From Mariprofundaceae bacterium (GTDB lineage Bacteria > Pseudomonadota > Zetaproteobacteria > Mariprofundales > Mariprofundaceae), in contig JAUZQU010000056.1 of NCBI GenBank assembly GCA_030950835.1, positions 1 to 15,604 on the forward strand: 15,604 nt of DNA. The letters run 5' to 3'. Below the pieces are notes generated by a model. It did not search any database and was not told the origin of the DNA. It worked only from the letters and a program-made list of their open reading frames with translations. Shown here piece by piece: positions 1 through 4,827 of this stretch (the stretch's first letter is position 1; each line of letters begins with the position of its first letter). Made by a program: the position numbers and the translations under genes.

Positions 1-99
1 AGGCTGCATCAACACCTCATATCTGGTGAATCAGCGCTGTTTCGACAATATATCGGCGCAGCACTCATCATTGTTTGTCTGATAGGTTTATGGCGTTAA
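1..99 (+). CDS. C-terminal end of an unidentified membrane protein (partial)
   Basis: Frame 1 is open from the window edge to a TAA at 97-99, giving the last 32 residues of a protein. They end in a hydrophobic segment (YIGAALIIVCLIGLW) followed by a single Arg, which looks like a C-terminal transmembrane helix. The family cannot be named from so little sequence. The next gene starts 13 bases downstream with its own AAGGA ribosome binding site, so the two are probably cotranscribed. Confidence 0.5.
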   Translation, partial: RLHQHLISGESALFRQYIGAALIIVCLIGLWR

Positions 100-112
100 A
101 AAAAGGATATAT

Positions 113-1225
113 ATGAAACATTTATACTGCTTGTCACTATCATTTTTACTCTTATCTGCTTGCGCCACACCCCCTAAACCCATGCCTATGCCCCCCCTAC
201 CCTTAACCCAAAAAGAACACATACCCTCCCCTGTTCAAGCTGCAATCAAAGCCACAACGTTCACTATTGTCGCCGTGGGTGATATCATGATGGGTGGCAC
301 CGCTTTGCCCATCATGCAAGAGCAAGGTTATGACCGCCCTTTTGCCAAAACCAAACACCTTTTCAGCCATGCTGATGCCGTGATTGGTAATTTAGAAGGT
401 CCATTAAGCACAAGGGGCATCGCGGATAAAGATAAGAAATACGTCTTTCGCTCCCCTGCGGATAAAGTTGGACCTGCTTTAAAAAATGCGGGTTTTGATG
501 TGCTTACTTTAGCCAATAATCATAGCCTTGATTATGGTGTAACTGCTTTAAATGACACCATAGATGCCTTAAAACAGCAAAACCTTGCCCATATTGGCGC
601 GGGAAATAACCTCAAAGAAGCACGAAAACCACATATTATGGAAAAAAACGGCTTTAAAGTTGGTTTTTTGGGTTATTCATTGACTTATCCCGAAGAATTT
701 TGGGCAAAAGACAACCGAGCAGGCACCGTATTTGGTTATGAACATACTATTCGCCAAGATATTCAACGCTTACGCCAGCAAGTAGATAGTATTGTTGTTT
801 CTTTTCATTGGGGGCGTGAAGGCACGACCAAATTACGCGCTTATCAACCCCGTTTGGGGCGCATTGCCATTGATGAAGGAGCAGCTTTGGTGATTGGGCA
901 TCATCCGCATATTATGCAAGCAGTTGAACGTTATAAACATGGAGTTATCCTTTATAGTTTAGGCAATTATGTGTTTGGTTCATATAGCCAACGTAGTCCA
1001 TATGGAGGCATTGCCCAAGTCGTTCTGAATCAACATGGTTTTGCAAAACTTACCTTAACCCCTATTGATACCAACAACTTCCGCCGCCATTTTCAGCCCC
1101 AACCTTTAACAGGAAAGCCTTTAAACCAAGCGTTAGAATCCATACAAAACCTATCACGCCTACAACATACCGAAACCATCATCTATAATGAACAATTGGT
1201 ATTGCAAGGTATGCCTCAAGAGTAA
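113..1225 (+). CDS. CapA-family (PGA_cap) lipoprotein, metallophosphatase-like
   Basis: This 370-residue protein belongs to the CapA/poly-gamma-glutamate synthesis family, which has a calcineurin-like phosphoesterase fold. It begins with a lipoprotein signal peptide whose lipobox is LSA-C17. A Pro-rich linker follows to about residue 50. The family motifs come in order: VGDIMMGG (55-62), GNLEGPL (92-98), LANNHSLDYG (133-142), FHWG (231-234), GHHPH (262-266) and YSLGNY (281-286). The Asp, Asn and His residues of these motifs are the expected metal ligands. The name comes from capsule synthesis in Bacillus, but no capB or capC is present here, so a capsule role is not supported; an envelope phosphoesterase role is inference. 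An AAGGA site lies 7-8 bases before the ATG. The fold family is near certain, the substrate unknown. Confidence 0.88.
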   Translation: MKHLYCLSLSFLLLSACATPPKPMPMPPLPLTQKEHIPSPVQAAIKATTFTIVAVGDIMMGGTALPIMQEQGYDRPFAKTKHLFSHADAVIGNLEGPLSTRGIADKDKKYVFRSPADKVGPALKNAGFDVLTLANNHSLDYGVTALNDTIDALKQQNLAHIGAGNNLKEARKPHIMEKNGFKVGFLGYSLTYPEEFWAKDNRAGTVFGYEHTIRQDIQRLRQQVDSIVVSFHWGREGTTKLRAYQPRLGRIAIDEGAALVIGHHPHIMQAVERYKHGVILYSLGNYVFGSYSQRSPYGGIAQVVLNQHGFAKLTLTPIDTNNFRRHFQPQPLTGKPLNQALESIQNLSRLQHTETIIYNEQLVLQGMPQE

Positions 1226-1240
1226 AGATAGATGTTTTTC

Positions 1241-1272
1241 TTGACCTGTGACCATACTCCATAGTTTATAAT
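1241..1272 (+). promoter_or_regulatory. MerR-type promoter/operator of the mer-like operon
   Basis: TTGACC (1241-1246) and a perfect TATAAT (1267-1272) are separated by 20 bp. This over-long spacer is the hallmark of promoters controlled by MerR-family activators, which untwist the DNA to realign the two boxes. An imperfect dyad lies inside the spacer (CTGTG at 1248-1252 against CATAG at 1260-1264, 4 of 5 pairs). The -10 box ends only 6 bases before the merR ATG, so the regulator and the downstream genes probably share this one promoter and merR regulates itself. Confidence 0.72.
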
Positions 1273-1278
1273 TGCGCT

Positions 1279-1671
1279 ATGAAGATTAGTGAACTTGCAA
1301 AACATGCCCAAGTAAAAGTAGATACGATTCGTTATTACGAAAAACGCCAGCTATTACCGACACCCAAACGCACGCACTCGGGTTATCGTATCTATGCGAA
1401 TAGCGACCTCAAACGACTGCTATTTATTGTGCAAGCTAAAGGCTTGGGGTTTACACTAGAAGAGATTAGACAATTACTGTGCCTTCAATCAGGAAAAACA
1501 GATTGTGTGCAAGTACGAAATATTGCCAAACGCAAATCAGCTGAAATCGCATTGCGCATAGAAAGACTTTCCCAGATCAAATACATATTGGATGCCTTAG
1601 CTGATCAATGTGAACAGCAGGAGGACGATGAGTGTCCTATTTTAAAGTCTTTGGAAAACTCCAATGAATAA
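1279..1671 (+). CDS. merR: MerR-family metal-responsive transcriptional regulator
   Basis: This 130-residue protein has the N-terminal winged-helix domain of the MerR family (KISELAKHAQVKVDTIRYYE, 2-21; SGYRIY, 34-39). A dimerisation helix follows (about 77-110), then a C-terminal metal loop. Its cysteines C76, C111 and C119 line up with the three Hg(II)-binding cysteines of Tn501 MerR (C82, C117, C126); an extra C68 is present. The second and third are 8 apart, one less than in MerR, and the DDECPIL ending also recalls ZntR- and CadR-type sensors. Hg(II) is the most likely ligand given the merT and merF genes downstream, but Cd, Pb or Zn cannot be excluded. The gene has no Shine-Dalgarno sequence and its promoter implies a leaderless or nearly leaderless transcript. 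It overlaps merT by 8 bases. Confidence 0.9.
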   Translation: MKISELAKHAQVKVDTIRYYEKRQLLPTPKRTHSGYRIYANSDLKRLLFIVQAKGLGFTLEEIRQLLCLQSGKTDCVQVRNIAKRKSAEIALRIERLSQIKYILDALADQCEQQEDDECPILKSLENSNE

Positions 1672-1984
1672 ACCAATCTCAACGCATAAAATATCATTAT
1701 TCGGGGCAATCATAGCAAGTATTTTAGCATCTTCTTGCTGCCTAGGACCACTGCTACTTGCATCACTAGGCATAGGCTCGTTATCTATATTTATTTCTAT
1801 GGCTCCTTACCGTTCTACCTTAGGAATCATTACTTTAGCGCTACTTGGCTGGGTTTCATGGCAATATTGGCATGAAAGTAAACAGTGTTTATTACAAGGG
1901 TGTACACCTCAAAAGCCAACTCTTTTATGGTTAGTGGGCGGATTCTCCATATTGTTTCTAGCCTCACCTTATTTCATTCCATAA
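1664..1984 (+). CDS. merT: MerT-family mercuric ion transport protein
   Basis: This 106-residue inner-membrane protein closely follows the MerT pattern. The first helix carries the vicinal pair C25-C26 in the motif ILASSCCLGPLLLASLG (20-36). APYR (47-50) leads into the second helix. A cytoplasmic loop holds the second pair, C75 and C80. A third helix ends in SPYFIP, matching the FPYVVP end of MerT. In MerT the first pair accepts Hg(II), normally from MerP, and the loop pair passes it to the cytoplasm. No merP is visible nearby, so metal would have to come from another donor or directly from the periplasm. The start overlaps the merR stop, implying coupled translation. Confidence 0.9.
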   Translation: MNKPISTHKISLFGAIIASILASSCCLGPLLLASLGIGSLSIFISMAPYRSTLGIITLALLGWVSWQYWHESKQCLLQGCTPQKPTLLWLVGGFSILFLASPYFIP

Positions 1985-2028
1985 TTCTATATTGAAAGAA
2001 TATATGAACATCACTAGGAGATATCACC

Positions 2029-2154
2029 ATGCATGATCATGACACAAAAGAACAAAAAAGAAGTAAGATATTTTTTTTTGGCGGCATCTTTCTAGCCGTT
2101 TTGATAGCAGCTTTATTACTTGGGCTTATTTTTAGTTGCTCGTCATGTTATTGA
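2029..2154 (+). CDS. 41-aa small membrane protein with HDHD N-terminus and CSSCY C-terminus
   Basis: This short gene starts at an ATG preceded by a very good AGGAG (2016-2020) at 8 bases spacing and encodes 41 residues. The N-terminus MHDHD and a charged stretch KEQKRSK precede one long hydrophobic helix (about 14-35). The protein ends in CSSCY, placing two cysteines (C37, C40) as a CxxC at the membrane edge. By the positive-inside rule the Lys/Arg-rich N-terminus should be cytoplasmic and the CSSC periplasmic. I do not recognise a family. Its position between merT and merF, the histidine-rich start and the CxxC end suggest that it binds or delivers a thiophilic metal, possibly standing in for the missing periplasmic MerP; that is inference. 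Confidence 0.7.
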   Translation: MHDHDTKEQKRSKIFFFGGIFLAVLIAALLLGLIFSCSSCY

Positions 2155-2165
2155 CTAAAAATAAT

Positions 2166-2375
2166 ATGAAAACATCTACCTTATTCAAAACTAGCATCAT
2201 AGGCAGCATTGTATTTGCGCTATGCTGCTTTACACCTGTTTTGGTTCTTTTGTTTGCTGCTATAGGTATTTCCGCTTGGGTGGGCTACCTTGATGTTGTT
2301 CTGTTACCTGCCTTGGCTCTTTTTATCGCTTTGACTATTTACGCCTTTATCCGTCAAAACAAGGCATCAACATAA
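2166..2375 (+). CDS. merF: MerF-family mercury transport protein lacking its C-terminal cysteine pair
   Basis: The start at 2166 gives a 69-residue protein (MKTSTLFKTS...) that aligns along its length with MerF. The first helix carries the diagnostic motif ALCCFTPVLVLL. A short turn (SAWVGYLD) follows, then a second helix (VVLLPALALFIALTIYAF). MerF is a two-helix inner-membrane Hg(II) importer with one cysteine pair in helix 1 and another near the C-terminus. Here the protein stops at RQNKAST, just where the second pair would be. The reading frame is open upstream to TTG 2136 and ATG 2145, but neither has a ribosome binding site and MerF homology begins at 2166. The stop overlaps the next start (TAATG). 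Confidence 0.85.
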   Translation: MKTSTLFKTSIIGSIVFALCCFTPVLVLLFAAIGISAWVGYLDVVLLPALALFIALTIYAFIRQNKAST

Positions 2376-2812
2376 TGTCATGTTGTAGTGCAAACATCTC
2401 AAAAAAAGTTAGAAGTCATTGCCCTAAATGTGATGAGCCTTGTTTGAACATGTCATCACATACGCTTCTTCATCAAGTGCAATTTCCTGATAACCAAAAA
2501 ATCACTCAAGATGATTATGCATTTTGCCCAAATCATCTATGCCATGTGGGTTACTTCTCACCATCTCATATGATTCCAAAACAAAAGCTAAGAGCATTCA
2601 AAGAAAGTCAGAAAGCCATGCTTTGTTATTGCTTCGACATCTCAGAACATTTATATCAATCTGCACTAGAATCAGGAACGTTCAAACCCATCAAGGAATT
2701 TGTTATTCAACAAACAAAATTGGCTTCCTGTGCTTGTGAAACAAGAAACCCATCAGGTCGCTGTTGCCTAGCCCATTTTAAAGATATGGAGAAAAGTTAT
2801 GGTCACAGATAA
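2375..2812 (+). CDS. CopZ N-domain-like iron-sulfur/zinc metallochaperone
   Basis: This 145-residue cysteine-rich soluble protein has 13 cysteines. It begins MSCC (C3, C4). A zinc-ribbon-like first part follows, with C16, C19, C23, C51 and C56 (HCPKCDEPC and FCPNHLCHVGYF). The second half resembles the small [2Fe-2S] domain related to BFD: LCYCFDIS (C84, C86), then SCACETRNPSGRCC (C119, C121, C130, C131). This combination is that of the N-terminal domain of Archaeoglobus CopZ and of the cluster-binding metallochaperone family that recurs in mer and copper loci, some members of which use selenocysteine. The likely role is cytoplasmic metal binding or redox chemistry downstream of the importers. 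Start is coupled to the merF stop by TAATG. Confidence 0.75.
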   Translation: MSCCSANISKKVRSHCPKCDEPCLNMSSHTLLHQVQFPDNQKITQDDYAFCPNHLCHVGYFSPSHMIPKQKLRAFKESQKAMLCYCFDISEHLYQSALESGTFKPIKEFVIQQTKLASCACETRNPSGRCCLAHFKDMEKSYGHR

Positions 2813-2915
2813 ACCATATTTAAGATGGCTTACCTTGTTTGTTACCAGCGGAACCCTGCTTTGCTGCGCTGTGCCTATCTTATTGGTATCGCTTGGGTTC
2901 GGCACTGTGTCTTAG
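2799..2915 (+). pseudogene. Truncated MerT-like CC membrane protein (38 aa)
   Basis: An ATG at 2799, preceded by GGAGA (2788-2792), starts a 38-residue ORF overlapping the end of the CopZ-like gene. It reads MVTDKPYLRWLTLF, then a helix with a vicinal pair (GTLLCCAVPILLVSLGFG; C22, C23), and stops at TAG 2913-2915 immediately after the first helix. The helix resembles the cysteine-pair helix of MerT (STCCLGPLVLVALGF). Relatives of this type continue into further helices, so I read this as the front part of a third metal-transport membrane protein cut off by a deletion. It still has a good ribosome binding site and could be made as a single-helix peptide. Confidence 0.6.
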
Positions 2916-3076
2916 AATATAATGGACGATGGAGTGATAGAAAAAATACCACACATCAGATAACCGCAGGATTGCAGTGGGTTCACCAAACATGGGTGCT
3001 TGAAGGCGGTCTTGTTAAGGATTTGAACAATAAAAAAGAATTGCGTTACAATATCAGCACTCGGTTTCATTTTTAG
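2915..3076 (+). pseudogene. Remnant of an outer-membrane beta-barrel protein (C-terminal strands)
   Basis: From 2915 the reading frame shifts relative to the CC protein and encodes about 53 residues to TAG 3076. These have alternating polar and hydrophobic strands (QITAGLQWVHQTWVLEGGLV; KELRYNISTRFHF) and end in Phe, as outer-membrane barrels recognised by BamA do. This is the expected look of the last strands of a transporter-like outer-membrane protein. The frame can be extended back to an ATG at 2825, but that stretch is the other frame of the CC protein and has no ribosome binding site. No signal peptide or other strands are present, so the piece cannot be a working porin. Confidence 0.5.
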
Positions 3077-3113
3077 AATTCAAAAAATCTTTTCAAACAG
3101 ATGGAGAAAAAAC

Positions 3114-3323
3114 ATGACAACCAATAATACCATCATCACTCAATCGACCATTACCTGCCCTAAATGCGGTTTTTTTAAAACTGAAACCATGCCAAACGAT
3201 GCTTGCCAATGGTTTTATGAATGTGAGTCATGCCATGTGAAATTGAAACCCAAAGAGGGTGATTGCTGTGTTTTTTGTTCATATGGGGATATTCCATGTC
3301 CACCAATACAGCTAAATGGCTGA
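3114..3323 (+). CDS. GDCCVxC-motif small cysteine-rich protein
   Basis: This 69-residue protein contains nine cysteines: CPKC (C15, C18), C31, C37, C40 (CESC), and the diagnostic block GDCCVFCSYG (C51, C52, C55), followed by C62 in IPCPPIQ. It is the GDCCVxC protein family, small proteins often found in mercury-resistance loci; some relatives carry selenocysteine in the CC motif. The biochemical role is not established; the first four cysteines suggest a zinc-ribbon fold and the CC motif a soft-metal site. GGAG (3103-3106) lies 7 bases before the ATG. It is the last gene of the mer-like operon and faces the convergent SRPBCC gene across 26 bases with no visible terminator. Confidence 0.8.
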   Translation: MTTNNTIITQSTITCPKCGFFKTETMPNDACQWFYECESCHVKLKPKEGDCCVFCSYGDIPCPPIQLNG

Positions 3324-3349
3324 TATAGTGTTAGCATTATTTCTCTGCC

Positions 3350-3787
3350 CTATTTGTTTGCCGCAAGTGCCAATTTGTTTGTGGCTTTAACTTTTCTAGG
3401 GTGAGGTTTTCCGTGTTCAACGTAATGTTTTAATTCTTCAATAATCTGGGTGATAAAAAAACCAAAACCAAATTTGATGACTGGATAAATGATGTAGGCT
3501 AAAGGTTTTAAGGTTGAAGTGATGGCAAAGGTGACCACAGATTGATTGTTCTCACCTTGCTCAAGAGAAAATTCCGCCACATTTCTCACCAAAGGAAAAG
3601 CAAAGGGTGTATTGGCAAATTCAATCAGTATTGTACAAGATTTCTTTGCCTCATCGTAAACTAAGAACGATTCAACTGCTTTGATTCCTGTGGAATTTGC
3701 ATCAAGTTCGCAAACTCTCCCTGCAGATGATGCACCTTCAAATAACTGCCCATTTTCTTGTCCAAATGAGTTGGGAACGGACGCCAT
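3350..3787 (-). CDS. SRPBCC (START/Bet v1-like) family protein with eroded start
   Basis: The ORF from ATG 3787 encodes 145 residues of a polyketide cyclase/dehydrase-like SRPBCC protein, a hydrophobic-ligand-binding fold. Typical strands are visible (ESFLVYDEAKKSCTILIEF; SVVTFAITSTLKP) and a long C-terminal helix (FFITQIIEELKHYVEHG). The frame continues upstream for 28 more codons that clearly belong to the protein (KKIIIQTSADKVWQVFAHDF, the usual first strand and helix of the fold), back to an in-frame TAA at 3872-3874. No ATG, GTG or TTG occurs there. Starting at 3787 would remove the first strand. The gene is therefore either a recent pseudogene or uses a rare start (ATC, ATA and ATT codons occur in a row). 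Ligand and role unknown. Confidence 0.6.
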   Translation of the reverse strand: MASVPNSFGQENGQLFEGASSAGRVCELDANSTGIKAVESFLVYDEAKKSCTILIEFANTPFAFPLVRNVAEFSLEQGENNQSVVTFAITSTLKPLAYIIYPVIKFGFGFFITQIIEELKHYVEHGKPHPRKVKATNKLALAANK

Positions 3788-3906
3788 CCACAGATATGCC
3801 TGATCAAAGTCATGGGCGAATACTTGCCAAACTTTATCGGCAGAGGTTTGAATTATGATTTTCTTGGTTGTTTATAGCTGCAATATAAATAGCACAGTAT
3901 GCAATG

Positions 3907-4827
3907 TTATACAAATTGAATATCTAAAGTACGCATATAGGTGTGTAAACCAGCATCTTGCACGGGGAACACATAAGCATCTTGCTCGGCGGATTCATTA
4001 TGATGGGAGTGCCACCAACCTGGCGGTGTGACAAAGACGGTATTGGTTTCCCACATCGCTTTGACAGGGTTGATAATATCACCTTGTGCATCCACTTTTT
4101 CACCCAATAAAGTATATGTATTTTCACCTGAAGTGATGGCCAAATCAAGGGCGACTGAATTGTGACGATGCGCCTTTTGTACTTCCCCTTTGGGCAAGAA
4201 GTTGAGCAATGACCACATGGTATGGGTGATGGTTTTATTTTTTTGTTGGGCGATATTACCCAAAATAATACCAACACGATTGCGTTTTTCACGAATAGCT
4301 GCTTCTCGCAAGGCTGCAACTTCATGCATCATGTATGTTTTGCTGTAAAAGGCGGGTTTGAACTGGGGCTGCGAAGGTTGGACGCCTAAATAGCTTAAAA
4401 GTGGTGCATCATGTGTCCAATATAGGGCGGCATCTTCATCAGCGAAATGTTGAACACCTTGGTTACATGGCAAGGTAAAAGTGTCGCCTTGTTGCCAAGT
4501 AATACTACCTGCCGCGCTTTCACTGCGACCAGAGCCACGCATCACATAGAATACTTCGGATGTTGCAGAGGCTACAGTTTTGATGGTTTCAGCAGCGCAA
4601 ATACGAATATAATTGGCCAATAAGTTGGGCGTGGTTGCCAAATAAGGGGTTTCCAACACTTCAGATAAATCCAAAGCAATGACCCGCGTTTCACCTTGTT
4701 CATGCAAGGCAGCAGGGAAAGGTTGCACGGGGATTGCATTTAAATCAGGTATTGCTGCTGCTGAATATTCCCAACTGATGACTTCTTGCGCCCAAACATC
4801 GTTCATGCTGTTAACCTTTGACTTCAT
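3907..4827 (-). CDS. Bicupin protein, gentisate/salicylate dioxygenase-like
   Basis: This 306-residue protein contains two cupin domains. The first (about 85-140) has EVFYVMRGSG and GDTFTLPCNQGVQHF but lacks the usual His-x-His pair. The second (about 215-285) carries HRHNS (H220, H222) and PPGWWHSHHNES (H273, H275, H276), resembling the iron site of gentisate 1,2-dioxygenases (HRHTxxAL and WxWHDHGN). Ring-cleaving activity is possible, but no aromatic-degradation genes are nearby. At 306 residues it is somewhat short for gentisate dioxygenase (about 350), and the metal site lies in the C-terminal rather than the N-terminal cupin. Its ATG overlaps the mutL stop (TAATG). An alternative ATG at 4806 (MNDVWAQE) has a better ribosome binding site, AAAGG. 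Confidence 0.72.
   Translation of the reverse strand: MKSKVNSMNDVWAQEVISWEYSAAAIPDLNAIPVQPFPAALHEQGETRVIALDLSEVLETPYLATTPNLLANYIRICAAETIKTVASATSEVFYVMRGSGRSESAAGSITWQQGDTFTLPCNQGVQHFADEDAALYWTHDAPLLSYLGVQPSQPQFKPAFYSKTYMMHEVAALREAAIREKRNRVGIILGNIAQQKNKTITHTMWSLLNFLPKGEVQKAHRHNSVALDLAITSGENTYTLLGEKVDAQGDIINPVKAMWETNTVFVTPPGWWHSHHNESAEQDAYVFPVQDAGLHTYMRTLDIQFV

Noticed and set aside
2136..2165. Longer MerF starting at TTG 2136 or ATG 2145
   Set aside because: It adds residues absent from MerF, overlaps the 41-aa gene and lacks a ribosome binding site; family homology begins at 2166.
2825..2914. Coding start at ATG 2825 for the downstream barrel-like ORF
   Set aside because: This stretch is the alternative frame of the CC membrane protein, has no ribosome binding site and no signal peptide. 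Only the part from about 2915 looks like real protein.
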